Positions 12,189-26,193 of a stretch of 64,000 bases of DNA are shown here, piece after piece. Position 1 is the first letter of the stretch. Each line of letters begins with the position of its first letter. A program made the position numbers and the translations under genes. Source of the DNA: Fasciolopsis buskii (lineage: Eukaryota > Platyhelminthes > Trematoda > Plagiorchiida > Fasciolidae); the NCBI GenBank assembly GCA_008360955.1, contig LUCM01002257.1:338122-402121 (forward strand). Direction: 5' to 3'. The notes beneath the pieces were generated by a model. That model saw only the letters and a list, made by a program, of their open reading frames with translations. It was not told the origin of the DNA and made no database searches.

Positions 12189-14131
12189 CGTCCACAGGTG
12201 GACGAGATAAATCTAACAGGTCCAATAGACCCAATTCAGACGACCTATTCTGGACATGGGACATATCAAATGCACGCAGATATTCATTCGGAGTGACCAC
12301 AATCAGCGTATTACGCTGTTTGTTCATCCATACTGCATAAGGTTCGTTTTCAAACATGTAGTTGCTAATCGGCTTCAAGGTTTCGGTGTCAAATGCCATC
12401 AAACATCTAGCAGGAGGTGCACCGAAATCGCCTTCACTATCCGAGCTGGATTCGTCATCTAAGTCAAGAAATAATTCTTGTTCGGGGTGGTGTCGCATCC
12501 CAATCAATAGCTGACCGTCGCAACCAAGTTGTAAATCCTGTATGAACACTTCCGTATCCGCCGATTTGTATCCGCTCCGAGAAGGTTGACTGACCGGTTG
12601 TGGGGGAACAAGATTATAACCACTACCATTTTCATCACCATTAGCGGAAGTAATAGAGGCGCTAGTCTCGGAAGCTTCTTCCTCATTTCGTTTTTCCGAC
12701 AGTTCCGTTAGAGCTTTTTCAAGTATTGCGAATGCATCTGACAAACTGCCCTGCACAATTTTGCCAGTCTCGATATCATATTTTTGTAACCGATAGTTGA
12801 CCAAATGTTTCCCATCTGGCATGAACAGTAATGTGGGACCGTAATCCAATATTAAACGATTGATTACAACTGGATGTGAATTGTTTATTCCCTCGCTGTT
12901 TGTTGGTATCAAATCCACAATCAAAACAACACCGATCCAGAGCACTAGTCGTCCATCAGTTCGGGTCACTACGTGCATTGATTGGACGGACTCTGACCAG
13001 CCAAGGATTAGCTGGGAATCGTAACTGGGTCGAAATGCAATCTGGGTTAGCACTAGACTGTCCAGACTCCGTCTATCTAGAACCGTATGACCAACGGTCT
13101 CTGTCTGTTGAACGGCTGTACCACAGTGCACAACTCGAGATCGTTCGTTCCACAAAGATCGAAGACCGCATTCCTGGTCACTCACTTTGACCGTGAGATG
13201 TACATCGTACTCCTGGACACGAACCAGGACAATGAGCCCGGCTTGTGCATTTACCAAACCGAAGTTACGTAATGGCCCTTGCCCAGTCAGTAAATACATA
13301 TTCGGTTGGTATTCGGCTATATTCGCTGGATCTAGGAACGTGTGTGCACACGGCAGTGCAGATCCCGCTGGATCATTTGAGAATACCGTTAAAACTTTAA
13401 CACGGTTAATGGTTGTGTGCAAGAAGGCCAACTGTGTACCATTATAAGAAGGCCACTCAGTCAACTGTTTGGTGTTGACGAAAGCGTCCAACGACTTGGC
13501 GTTTATCTGCGCGGTTGCCCAACAGTGAATAGGACGACTGCAGTCATCGTCAATGTCATACAACCCAAGACTATCCGCTTCAAAACGAGCCTCCTTTTTA
13601 TAACTGACCAGCATCAATGTTGTCAACGGGTCGTTGGCCACGTATTCAGGTGACATTAAAGCAGGTTCAAATGTCAACGGTTCGCCAACGTTTTCACCGC
13701 CGGTGACAATCTTTGTGTTCAAAAGTTCTGTCGCAGCAACAGTTTCATCTGTTTCGTAAAGGTTGCTGCCAAGTTCGGCTAACCTTTTTTCCGGTTTGCT
13801 CAAAGCGTCCACATTGTAAATCTTGCACATAATAAACATGGTTTGATCCGGTGAGCCTCCGTATTGCGGGGCTGAATCGTCCGGAAAATGACACACCACA
13901 ATAACTGAGCCCCGTTGCACGTAACCCTGGTCCAGACTTGGTTCGCTCGTTGCCATTGGTGGTGAAATGCCACACACGAATCCTTCGGCTGAACCCTGGT
14001 TCACCATACGCAGCAAGTGGCCTGTGGCTGTGCTCCAAACAAGTATGAAACATTTGTTTCCAGAGGTAAATAGAAGCTCATTATTGTGGCTGAATAGAGC
14101 AACCGATCCGTTGCCGAAATTGGAGGTGAAA
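12189..14131 (-). CDS. NWD-like exon 16: large exon, rest of the beta-propeller region
   Basis: A 1,943-bp exon with 647 full codons. FGNGSVALFSHNNELLFTSG and KCFILVWSTATGHLLRMV form a clear WD-type blade. Later blades include YNGTQLAFLHTTINRVKVL and DYGPTLLFMPDGKHLV. A Ser/Glu-rich spacer (EASETSASITSANGDENG) and an acidic patch (LDDESSSDSEGDFG) interrupt the repeats. It ends LGLLDLLDLSRPPVDG at donor GACG/GTAAGT in phase 1. Acceptor TCTTTTTCTAG; exon 15's last two bases complete an Asn codon. Confidence 0.92.
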
Positions 14132-15587
14132 CTAGAAAAAGAAGAGGAATGAGACTGTTTTCAGATCATATCCAATGTGTACAAAAGCGACAGGAATAAA
14201 ATATGATGCGATCTCTCGGAAGGGGCGGTGACATACCAATATATTACGAAAGAAATATGTAGATTCTTAAGGCCAATATGCTTAACGTAAACATGGTACC
14301 TCGGTTATCTCACGTTATAAATTTCAAATTACCTTAACGTTCCTTTTGGTCTTACAGAATCATTATATCGCCCGACACCACTACATCTGCAACCAAGACG
14401 CAACAGTAATCGGCATACAGAAACAGTTGAATATAGCATCAGGCCTCCTTGGGCCAGGCTTGGTAAGGAAACATCAGAGTGGAGATGCATACCAGTGCAA
14501 AACAAAGGAATCTTATCCAGGTTCTAACAGAGAGAGATGCTTTTCCAACATCCTTCAGCCCTGACGATAAAGCGAGTGTGATTTTTGGATTCTAGGAAGC
14601 TTGAAATCTAGGGACTTCTTTAGCGTCAAAGACTAGTTTCTAACAAAATTGGCCTGGTTAAATGTCTGTCTAGTCTGGAAAGCTCAATCAAAACGCTTTG
14701 TGGTGCACCCGTGATTGTAAACATTCTGCTTTGTTTTGTTCATGCTGACAGCAGACATCTGGATGGCCGTTACGAAGGTGCGTTTCCAGCTAGCATCGGA
14801 GGACTGATGTCTCGATCATGTGGTTTCCATTTTTAAATCTGGATTTCAATTCCAAGGTTGCGTTTTAATTTTATCATCTTGATGAACAGTCTCAGTTTTT
14901 GTACCCATACTCTAACATCTAATTAGAACTTTTCGCCTCATGTCAGCTTCATAAACACGCTTAACTTGTTTTAAACCTGCATTAGCTTAGAATAGACTAA
15001 AGCGAGTACGCTGCCACTATTTCCACCAGAGAAGGAAACTCCAGCTGATTCCATCGCGTTTTGGCACAACTCACAAACCAACTGGCTCAATGATGACGAC
15101 GTCTTTCAGCGCGACAGGATGTACGAGAGATATTCACAAACAACCATGAAATCCAAGTGATTCTCAAACATGCGTAGCGAATGTTGGGCAATCTTTGGTG
15201 GCCACGCTAAACTGATGGCTTTCCAAATGTACCTAATGATTGTTCAGTTCAACGCATTAGTTTCCCAGATGAAACTAGTGTCATTTCGGTACCCGTAAGA
15301 CCACGTGTGTGGATGTTCATCAAACGTTAACGGGAATGGACAGTTATTTGACATGGGAAAGAAATTGAAATTACAAATCCAATATATAATCTGCGTACCA
15401 TCTGCCTCATCGTTCCACCTCAAAACAAATGAACATCTACTAGAAAGTTATTTGGATTTTGTCAAGATATCTTTGGGAAGCAACTAAAGAGGCTGTTTCA
15501 ATAACTAAAACTAGGATAACTGATGTGTCATTAGATTACAGGTCTATGTAACACTAGGAGTTCAGTTGTGTAATTCGCATTCGAGAA

Positions 15588-15652
15588 CCGTGTAGGGCAT
15601 CAACCCGATGAGGGGAAAATTGCCGGTTCGATTCCGGTTCGTGGCATGGAGT
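15588..15652 (+). repeat. tRNA-like fragment (B-box/T-arm)
   Basis: GCCGGTTCGATTCCGG forms a T-arm-like stem-loop containing the consensus B box. The upstream part does not fold into a normal tRNA, so this is probably the head of a decayed tRNA-derived SINE. Confidence 0.4.
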
Positions 15653-16408
15653 TTTACATCACAGTGCGTATAGGGCGACATAAAATATTTCCTTTTTATC
15701 AGAGCTATGGATTCCCTTAAGTCTTGTCTTTCTCTGAATTAACTGAGAGGCATTTTTCATTTGATCTAGCCAGGCTACTCTCAGCCTGGTCTACAAGTAA
15801 TTTAGCATACCAGAATGAATCGATGTTACCCCATTGTTGGACGGCTGCCCCCTGTCACAACTGCATGTTGGTATTCAGACAGCGTGTGCTGCGTAAGTGT
15901 GATAATTGGTATTCAATATACTACACTCCGTCTGTGTATGTTTTGACGGAGAGATATGAACTCGTGAGAATAAAAACAATAAAAACGCCATCACAAAATG
16001 AACACTTCAGAGGAAATCAATATCAAGTGGGCGAAAGGAACTTGGAAAGTAGGAATGTCCATACACACTCTTGCCAAAATACGAAGGTTCGATGGGGGTT
16101 AGAGAAGATGGACTTGAGAGCATGAAAACGGGGGGAGTGGATGATGAAAAAAACCTTTAAACGTGAAAATAGATTCATTCTGTAGAATCTTGTCCTCCAA
16201 GAAGACAACGCACTTCCCAAAAAACAGTAATCCTCATAAGAACGCTAGCAGAATATGCTCTTTTGTAAAGCCACCTAGGTGCTCCACTTTGAGTCCCATC
16301 ATGAACGTGACATTATTTTAAAAGAAATTTGACGGGACATTTTTTAAAATTTTATTTGCAAAATGTCTCAACAAAAGCTTAGGACTATTTCATTTATATA
16401 CATACCCA

Positions 16409-16431
16409 CATATATATATATATACATGTAT
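16409..16431. repeat. TA microsatellite
   Basis: TA dinucleotide run inside intron 15. Confidence 0.85.
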
Positions 16432-17040
16432 AGCGAGCCCTTTTTGTATGGCGTTCGTTAATGTTCATCTGTCACTCAAAATCAGGTATGTGCTTTTATG
16501 AGACAGTCAGCATAATCCAACGCACTGGTTGTTGATTGCAAAGAGGCTTTGATACATCAAAGTTAAACGGACTACCATTTCTCTTTTTATCTATCAGTCT
16601 TTTTCCTGCCCTTCCTGAGTGCATCCTCACCATCCTAATCGGTTTGTTGAAGAATCAGGGACACTTAAACATTAATCGCACATTTCATGCCAAGAACTGA
16701 TTTAGCCATCAAATTCCACTGTCAACACTTACTCCCGAGCGAATCGTTTTCTCACAGAGTACTTTGAGGTCGCACTGATCCTCCGCCTATTCATCTGTGA
16801 AAGTGCCTTTCTCAGGTTTTCATACACTGCTTTATCCGTTCTATATCCTCACGAATCAATATCCATAGAAATTTCATGGTTCCTAATTTAGCCCGCATCC
16901 TGATTAATCAACATCGCCTTCAAATTGAATTTCTTTGCAACCTAACGTTATTAGGCACAATTCGTTTGTGAACTCAACATCGCAAAACAATGCAACACGA
17001 TACAACACAATAAACGTAATCAAACTCACGATCAACTCAC

Positions 17041-18648
17041 TTTGTCACATCACGCTGAATCACATTTGCTTCGGTGCTCAAAGCCTCGTTGTCCAAATTA
17101 TTTGGCAACTGAAGCTCTACAAATTCTTCATGATCATGATCCCAAATCACACCAAACCCATGGGCTTCTCTTCGTCGTGCACAGTACAAGTAGGCTATCA
17201 GATCCTCAGTCTGGCTCGTGAATGCTGTTATCTTAGTGATCTTTACCTTCTGGCCCATTGGAATAGGAAACGATTTGAGTGGTTCCAAAGTCCACGAACG
17301 CAAATCCAGTCGATTAACACATCCATTTTGTGTGACGGAATTCTCCTCATCCAATACCGGATTCGCTGAGGTAGCAAAAACTGAAATTCTGTAATCATTT
17401 TCCTCACGGTAGACACCGATAACAGTGCCGGATGCGAGCACAGCCAAACTGAATAATTCTGCATCGTTTTCGACTGGTAGCGCTGTCAAGCGATAGTTCT
17501 TAGTATCAAGTACAAATGCAGCTTGTTCCAGGGCGAAACAAATGTGTTTTACGAATCCACAGTACCAGAACACCTCATTACGTAGCTCACCGTGATCAAC
17601 TACCAGTTTCCTTTTTTGCCAGTTCCCAAGAAAAAATTCCTCACCTACATTTGCGGCCAACCACGATCCCATGATCATGGAAGTGTTTTGGACAGTGAAC
17701 AATTTGGACCATTCTGGACTGAGCGTGCACAGGTCGGTCACGCGACCGGTGAAAGAATCCAATTCGACTACTTTCATGATTCGATTAGTCTCCTGATCAT
17801 AGCCCGATTCTCCCTCATTCTCCCCGGAAGGTGCTTCCGGTGAGTCTTGTCGATCGGATATCAGGGTTACGATTTCTGGTTCGTTGGGAACCGACTGACG
17901 CAATAAACCTTTCAGTATAAAAACCGATGCTTCCGGTAGTGGAATCTTTTTGACTAGTGTTCCATCCAAATCGTACCAACTAATAATCTCTCCTGTGATG
18001 GGGATGACCAGGATCAAATTATTTGACATCAGACACCCAAGTCCCAAGCCCAAATCGAACGCAGTATGAAGCAAACCACTACCGGAATCAAAAACTAATG
18101 AACGCGGAAATAGCGCACAATGTTCTACACTCAATATACGACACTGGTGAAGTAATTTATTCACGTATTTCTCTCCTTTCATGACATCTTTCAACTGTTC
18201 TGTACCTCGAGCCATACTTCCTCTGCCGCGGCTCCGGCGCATGGAGTTTAGGCCACCTAATGAAATACGACTGGAAGTAAACTGAGAGGTTCGACGGTAG
18301 GTAGTCGACTTGTTGGCGGCATTCACCGTAGGAATACGAGACAGTCGACCAAGTAAGTCAATGGCCAGACTCTGGGGATTTGCATCCAAACTTAGTGCGG
18401 CGATTCTCAGACTGTTGAACACTAAAGACAACTGGGTAATTGGGAGATCCGGACGAAATTTGTTCAATTCATCCAAAGTGACGGTCCCAGTTGGATAGAA
18501 TGACATTGCTAATCCACCAGAACGGGTTGGAGTAGCTTTCACACTCGTCTCCGTTGTATCCCCGATTGGTTGAGAAAGTCGGGTGTGTTCACTGACAAAT
18601 GCCTCAAAATCGGTCTCCGGTAGTTTGAGATCCATGAGTAGCTGAGAC
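17041..18648 (-). CDS. NWD-like exon 15: large exon, start of the beta-propeller region
   Basis: An uninterrupted 1,608-bp exon. It begins RSQLLMDLKLPETDFEAF, then LDANPQSLAIDLLGRLSRI (family pattern L..(D/N)P..LA..L.GRL), a basic low-complexity linker around RRSRGRGSMARG, then repeating strand-turn-strand units such as ITGEIISWYDLDGTLVKK and FVLDTKNYRLTALPV. These look like WD/propeller blades but lack regular GH..WD pairs. An acidic insert rich in Ser, Glu and Gly (about 17,790-17,850) is probably a loop. Acceptor TTCGTCCAG; the donor ACAAA/GTGAGT is in phase 2. Length and phase agree exactly with both neighbours. Confidence 0.93.
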
Positions 18649-20837
18649 CTGGACGAAGAAGTGATGATGAAAAACCATCGACTTTAAAAACAGATTACAA
18701 TCATCTCAATATATTTACGCAGCTTTTATCGAAATCATTAAGCAGAACAGAATAACCATATTGGAGAAGAAAGTTAGTTCAGACATGCAGTTGCCATAGT
18801 GTGCGCTGTTACCTGGACTCCGTCCTACTTCAGTCCAATTTAACTTCCAGCAATCAGTAGTGAAGTGAGCAAAGAAAAACAGACTAAAAACCATCCGTTA
18901 CAACCAAGAAGAGTAGGTAGATATCGAAAGATTTTTAATGGAAATACTCCCTAACCACGACATTACGCTATGTCAACTAATGTTTCCACTCATCATCGAG
19001 TGAAAGAATCCCTTGGACTCCAGCCTGCGAGTCTAACTCGTTCTACTTGAAATCATGTTTATTTTCACTTTGATTCAAACGCCATTCACATTACTTGCTA
19101 TACTATTGACACGTCTTTGCTAAATAAAGCCAATGATAAGTCAAGAATTACTGATTTCATTTGTGACGTAGCGATTACTTGGTCCAGAGTGGCAGAACAG
19201 AAAATTTCAAATAAACAAGCAATGGAAATGGAACTGCTGCCCGTTGTGTCCGGCAGGGGCCGTTAGACGAGAAATGATCAAACAGACACGACTGCAATAA
19301 TCACATCCATATGCAGGCTTCGTTGGCGGAAGATTGACCTTAGTCCTTACTTTGATTTTTGCGTGCCAGACAGACCAAGTTTATTGTCTTATTTTGTTAG
19401 ATATCCTTTGCCCAGATGGTTTAATCGGAGAAATCTGGATTAGTCCTCGTACTTGAATGCATTTTGTCAGGCAGGCCAGCTACGGTCTCTTTCCAAATAC
19501 CGTTTCACACAACCTATCCCATCTGGCCAAAGTAAATCTAAGAACTGTTTGGTCACGATGTGATACAAAAACTTGCAAAAATCGAGAACAGGTCTGGTGC
19601 ATTTATTTTCAAATGGCTTGCCTTCTGGGTCGGCTTTCTCGGATACAACAAAGTCCTCCTGTTTAGAAAAACTCTGGGCTTGAAATTTTGCTAATCATTG
19701 CTCAGAATACCTTCCGTTTTCCGTCATACTTTGTTCTACACTAAACTCTGCAGATTCATTCATGACGGGACTTGAGGTAAGCGACATAGTAGACCATTAA
19801 CTCGCCTAACTTTGTCGCCATCTTTTACCTGGTGAGCGTCAGCTTTCAAATCAGCACTAACACACTGGTAACATATGTACTTCAGAGTACTGAGTTTTTG
19901 TTTCTACTTGTGACAAAAAATCGAACAGATCAAATGGGAACAAAGAATCAGAATGATACAGTCAACTACCTATCAACATTAACCGGATGTTTTTGACAGC
20001 GTCTTGTTTTGATTTCGAGACTTCTTGGCAAACTAAAATCTGCCGATACTATGATCGCTTTTGAGACTTATGAAATCGCTCCCATGCTGTAATTTGTTTC
20101 AGTAATCTTCCTGACAAGGGAGGTCTGACAACATCATAGTGGAACCGCCTCTACTGTGTCACGGAAGATTTTTGCGTTTGAGGCAGTCTACTTATGTTTC
20201 TACTCAGCTGGTTAGCGGAATTCCTAGACGAAAGGTGCAGCAGCTCTATAGAGGACGGAACCAAGGATGCTGCTGGACGAACCATTCGTCCCTCAGCGCT
20301 AAGCTGTCTTTACGGTGACAGATTGTGAATTAAAAATGCTAAAGTCTCATCAGCCACATGGGTTAGAAGACTGGATAAAAATCAAATCTCTTAGCAGTGT
20401 ATGAAATTTTGAACAGCTCAAAATAGGGTTTGACCGAATTTCGTTCAGACTACTTGACCACTTACGTATCACTACTTGGCAACATGTACAAACCACTTCC
20501 TTGGGAAGCCGTCTTCGTGAAACTGTTGATCCATCTAGCCGAAAAACAAAGCGTTAGACTGTTACTACTACTATTGCTATTGGGTGAACAACGCCCGTTC
20601 TGTTCTCCATCGTTCGTACGCCATCAAACGGAACCAAACAAATAGCACGGTTATCAAGTCCTCAATGGAGAGCAGAGTGGGACGCGAACTCTCTTGATTG
20701 TCGATCAGACTATTGTACATATTCAAATTATTTGCTTAATTTGAATAAGGTTCTGAGTAAAATCCGGTAACAAACTAAGAGTCCTCAAGCCTCTATTTCA
20801 ATCGAAAATTAAATTTTCGTCTGCAATACTAACACAC
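18649..20837 (-). other. Intron 14 (2.2 kb)
   Basis: No recognisable repeat, RNA or exon; short open frames only. Confidence 0.7.
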
Positions 20838-21052
20838 CTGGACGTTCCACGTAGTTTGTTGTAGAGAAATTCATAGTTGAATGCAACTTCCTGATAGAAT
20901 TCATCAACTCGACCAGCGTGAACCAGATGCCAAGGCAATTCGTTGAGTTTGCGTAGGTTCAAATATTGCGCTCGAGAGTTTGATTTGTGTTCTTCGAATA
21001 CATACGGTTGTGGAGGGACTCCACGTTCTTCTTCACTTGACTCCGGTAAGTT
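20838..21052 (-). CDS. NWD-like exon 14: linker into the WD region
   Basis: Seventy-one codons. NLPESSEEERGVPPQPYVF, then YLNLRKLNELPWHLVHAGR and NYEFLYNKLRGTS match the family's R.V..QP..(Y/F)......(Y)N.RKL.ELP.HL..AGR......E...NY.FL..KL. The acceptor CTTTTCGTGAG ends GAG rather than CAG, yet gives phase 0 with exon 13 (KKL-NLPESS). The donor CCAG/GTGTGT is in phase 2. Confidence 0.88.
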
Positions 21053-22797
21053 CTCACGAAAAGAAACACATTAAATGAACGAACATTAAATACAATCTTA
21101 TCTCAAACTGCTGTAACATTGGCAAAATAAAACGAATTTGTCAACCGGAAACGACGAATATTTTTGTGAGAATAAAATAACGGAGAACGATTTTCCACGA
21201 ATTAAAACATTTTATGTAACCTATTACGCATCATCATCGGAGGAAGTTAAGTACGAAGACATCGCAGTCCAAATTTGGACAGTTGGTTCGAACATACTCC
21301 GAGTCCTTCGAGTTGGATCTCTCATAAGTAAAGCATTTTCAAACGGAATAGGTTAAATCTTGCATCTCGCAATCGAAAAATTTAAGTGACTGGTGTAATA
21401 AAAATTAGCGGATCTGAGGAGAAACTGAAAGTGTATTTCATTCGTCACTGATGATGATCTGAATAAAAGAGGAGCCACAGGAAGATGACGAGAAAATTCG
21501 ATTGCCAATCTACACAACTTTTTCGGATGAAGATCCAATTGCTAAATTTCTGGATGCATCAGTAAAATTGACGATAATTGAAGCCGAAGAGGCATAAAAT
21601 GCAACCATATAAATATATATGACTTCAAAAACCACGAACCTTGAGTGCGCTTGCGTTCCCATCATGACCACGACTTTACTGCTTTAGAGTGGATATGTCC
21701 GTTTTCCTGGTTTTAGACTACGGAATTTGCAGAGGACGGACTAAACGCCCTTAAATGAAGAAACAAATGGTAAACCATTTTGTCACAGCTTCGGCGGTCG
21801 TGAGTGTGCCATAACCCGGTACATTTGAATTGGCTTCAAGGCAAATGGGTTACACGCGGATTCTGGGTTGGGATCGTTGCGGTGATCACACTGCTTGAGT
21901 GGCACTCGAGATCGGTCTGGATTCGTCAGGTTCAAGCCTGCCTGAACAGTTTATCTCGGAGCCGTGCAACCAACGTGAGATGAATTGCAAACACGTCCTA
22001 ATGTATGAATCACCAGAATCGGAATTCGATCCCCACTCATTATGGCGATCAAAAGTGAGTTATTTATCGAGCAAGTTGAGGGTAAACCACTGCGTTGTTG
22101 GCGTGAACGACCACTTGCACTTACGTGCCTTAATCAAGTCAGGTGGTTCGATTGGAATTTTGACAGGAATGCAACGAAGTTCGAAATTCAGATGCCCAGT
22201 TTGCATGGGAAAGTTAACGAGCAAAATTCAACACAACCTTTACAAACAAGGTAGCTTTGTGGAATCGCTCATGCCTATATGCGTACTAACGTAGAAGGAG
22301 TAAGTGATAATCAGGAACACAAAAAAGCAGACAATACCAAGCAAAATTTCATTAACCTCAAAGATTTGCCGCCGTGGTTCGCACTGTTGTTTGGTTCACT
22401 GGGACGGATCTGTAACGTAACCAGACGGAGGTTTATGGTACAGTCCGTTCAGCTAGCATTGACGCCGTAATGGATGTCAAGTGGATCGATCAGAATGAGT
22501 GCATGAATAAATGATAACGCAACCAAAGAAATCAGTACACTCCAATACACCGTTAACGCATTTGAGAGCTGTTCAAGATACCACACAGAAACACGAAGAA
22601 AAAACAATAGACAGCCTAATTTAGAGACGAAAATGTTGTAACGAACCCCATGTTTCTTCACTGAACTTGGCCAATGGTTTCCCCAAATACAAAGAGCAAG
22701 AGTGCAAAGCTAAACAACTCTCAATAGACTAGAAAGTTATTACGGAAATGACATTACTAACGTGACGATAGTGTTGCAGCTGAAATGCACGGATTTT

Positions 22798-23897
22798 TGA
22801 GTCAGTCTGTTTGGGAGTTCATGCTTGTTTGTCCTGTCCGTTAACTGCTGCACCCGCGCGACACATTGTTGATCATACGTTTGGTTTCGATAGACCTAAT
22901 ACTGCTAACTGCTCAATAAACGTTCACCTCCGCCGTTTTTTCCCCGTTCTGAATCAGGGATCCATCTGATATTGCATACAATGAGGCCGCGTAACCTGTA
23001 GCATTCGGCGGTTTTACATAAACGCTACTAGGCGCATGGCGACCCCGGGCAATGTACGAGCACCTCAATAGAGCCAACGTAGGTCTTACGGATGAGTTGA
23101 GTTCTACACGAGAATTACATATCAAGGATCGTCCTCGTCTACTCATTTCCGCTAGATTTATTCACTTAGTTACAATGAATTTTCGTTTGCTTTTGACCGA
23201 CTGTGAACCCGAATCATGACTGTTGAAGCTCCAGGACCTCCACTGCGGATCACCAAAGGTGTGGCCTTATTTGCATGCCCGATCACATGACTTGAGTACG
23301 GCTATACGTGCACGCGTTCATGCACCGGTTCACCCACGAGCAAACATACCAAGTTGTGACCATGCGGTGCTGTCGGAGTAGTGATCTGTTGAGGGCGACA
23401 CCGATTTTAGGTCAGTCTGTTTACATTTTTTTATGTGCCTGTACGGTCGGGAACGGAGTTTAGTCCCCAACCACCTGTTGACGGCACTGTGCGTCCACTT
23501 GACCTTCTGTTTGATTGGTTGTCATTCCCTTACTGTACACCTGACCTACTAGCTGCGTCCCTGCTCTAATGACACGATCTAACTGTTGAACTGGGTCAGT
23601 TCTCGATAACCGTTTGCTTTGTTGGTGTGAGGATTGTTACTAACCCGCTGTTTTCTGTTCAGCTTTTGTCTGCTTCCCGTTGGCCCCTAAACATTGGTGT
23701 CCATGTGCATCATTGTTGATTGTACGTTTAGTTTTACATTTTACTAATCTGTCGTGTATTTAGAACAAGTTTCGGTCGTTCCAATACTGCTGACTGTTCA
23801 GTAAACGTCCATATCACCTGCTTTTCTGCTTCTGAGATCGACCTAACACTGGGCGAAATCTGAAGCCGCGTAATCTGAAAAACTCGGGGATTCTACA
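22798..23897 (+). mobile_element. Collapsed LTR retrotransposon
   Basis: Consists of a 5'-truncated left LTR (about 22,798-23,018, with AATAAA at 22,915), a 202-bp internal remnant and a full right LTR (23,221-23,897, starting TGTTGAA and ending TTCTACA). The internal remnant begins with TGGCGACCCCGGG (23,037-23,049), which resembles a primer-binding site complementary to a tRNA 3' end; it is one base away from the tRNA-Trp type used by the trematode CsRn1 group of Ty3/gypsy elements. No gag or pol coding remains. Confidence 0.68.
23221..23897 (+). repeat. Right LTR of the collapsed element (677 bp)
   Basis: TGTTGAA...TTCTACA ends. Similar along its length to the solo LTR at 1,728-2,349. The polyadenylation-like signal here is AGTAAA (about 23,800) instead of AATAAA. 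Confidence 0.72.
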
Positions 23898-26193
23898 CAC
23901 TTTTACAATCTGGTCACTGAGATCAGTATGCCTAAAGTTTCTGGTCAGTCGTCTCGATTCTAGTTCAGTCTCACCCTCCTCAGCCAAGGGGAGTAATGAA
24001 TAGATTCCTGGCCATCAAAACGAGTACCCTTTAATAGTCGTATTCGAACGATTTATGTCTGCCCCGGCTAAACCTCATTTGCTGATTGCTCCCGTCTAAC
24101 GGCCTTGTTGTCTCTTATTTGGTGTTCCCTTCATTCAACGCTTCCATTTACCTCTAAGTGTGTCAAAAACTCGAACTACTTTCAATTGGTTCGCAAATTG
24201 GGCCTCTTGGCTGACTCCGTGTTTCCTCACTGGTTTGCAGTCGATCTAATACCAAGCCCCGCGTGTTGTCCAGCTGATGCCAGGGCAGCTTCCCAGTCAG
24301 TTTTGTTGTTCTAAATAAAATAGAATTTCACATTTATATGACATTGCAGTGAAGCAAAGTGTTGCTAGCGATCCAAACAGAACTTCAATATCTGACGGCA
24401 GAGGTACGAAGTACGTCATAGACGTCAAAAATTCTCAATTCTATTAGCAACATGAGTTCTGCTAGTCATCAGATAAAGCAAGTCAAACCAATCAGTACGA
24501 GCCAAACAGCGGGGTCGGATCATAGGTAAGCGGTGAACAAATGAGCTAATAAATTGCATGAATTCGATTGTTTGGCATGGACACAAGTAGCGCTTAATGA
24601 GTGTTTGTCATTCTGCGTGCACATTTGCGGTCTAAGACCAGTGACAACTACTAACTTAATGTAAGTCAGTTGTACCGCAGTTTTCATTTCATGTATCAGA
24701 TATAACATCCATTAGTACAAAAACGAAGTCACTACAGTTGTATTTATACAGAGAGATATCTGACCGGCACGATCCGAAGGAAGATTTACAGAAAACCAAC
24801 ATGGACAGATAAGCATACCAAATTCCGTAGCTTTGTTCTAGTCAGCCAAAAAAGAAACTTAGTCAGAATCTTAACATCCAGAGTTATGCGTATTTGATGG
24901 GTCTGTTGCTTCAAAAGCCGTAATGTAAAATACACGTGAAGTTCTCGTTGACAGGGGCCAGCTAGACAAATCTATCCAGCGTAATGCAAGAAATCGAAAT
25001 GACCATGTGAAGATACTGCAAGTGCAAAAGAAAATTCTGTCCTCCAAACCGCCTCAAAGAGGGGTTACTGTCTTGTTAAACCCAAAGTCACGTTCAGAAT
25101 CATTAAACTCAAGTGCAAATTATTCACATCGTCTACCATAAGATACCAGAACAATAATAAGTTGTCTCTGTTGACCACTTTGATTAGAACTGATCAATTC
25201 ACATGCATCCTTGGTGTCAGTTAGGCTGGCGGAACGACACCATACTTACTGTAGCCCATAAAAAGGGTTTCAAATTGCAGGAAGTGGATGATAACATCGT
25301 CACTCATCTCTGAGAGTCGGACCACACAACGAATCCCGTAGCCATTTATATCAAGCTCCACCGAATGAGTCGAAAACCGTCAGAGGTGGGACGTTACCGA
25401 CGTTGTCCGTTTTTCACCCCAGATGACCAACACAACGGGAAAGACAAAGCTGGGAGGAGCAAGCGAGTTTTTGCTCTGATCGCGTCTGCGTCCATCAGCT
25501 ATCAGCTATTCACTCTCGACACACCTGAAGACTGACCGTTGCCGAGTTCTTCCATATCAGAACAGGTCTCGGTTCATTTAACAGGACTACTGTATGGAAT
25601 TGGTTGTTGTATACAGACCCATGGTTTGTACATGTAACTTTAACGTGTTTCCCTTCCATTGTGGTCTTCTCGTTTTGTGCATTTGCATAGCATGAACCGG
25701 AGTGAAATCAGTGCCTACTGATAATCCATATGCATTTGTTACTGTGGCTGACCGAATTCCATATACTAATCCCAAGTCCAAATACTACGGCAACGTACCA
25801 GCAACGCCGAAGTGCGCAATCGAGTATGGTACGGTCGACTCCATGTTGTAAAGGATCATATTCCAAAACCGCTTCTGGTGCTTCGGTCATGCATTGTCAG
25901 TCTCTACCCAGCGCTTGTTGCATCGCGCGCTTTTTGCACTCCTTGGACTTGGCTGGAAGAAGGAGCGCAGTGGTCAAACAACGAAGTGAGGTAGAGGAAT
26001 AAAGAAACTAACAGAATGTCTGTCACGTTTAGATCCACTTCAGTCGCCAGATCGGAACAGTAAGGATCGATAGCCTTCAAAGGCCTTCAAATCCCGTAGA
26101 CGCACAACAGAATGTTACGGACCAGATACCCCTTTGAATGAACAATAACACAGAACCAAAACGCAGAATTCGAACGGCTAGCTCCACGCGCTA

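Larger units (their letters stand above)
14132..17040 (-). other. Intron 15 (2.9 kb)
   Basis: Contains a tRNA-like B-box fragment (about 15.59-15.65 kb) and a TA repeat (16,409-16,431); otherwise nothing recognisable. Confidence 0.7.

Noticed and set aside
15595..15640. Hammerhead ribozyme core (CCGATGAG...GAAAA)
   Set aside because: The conserved CUGANGA and GAAA elements and flanking stems cannot be satisfied together; a T-arm-like B box explains it better.
16935..17369. 144-codon plus-strand open frame
   Set aside because: Lies over the 3' end of the large propeller exon on the other strand; a shadow frame.
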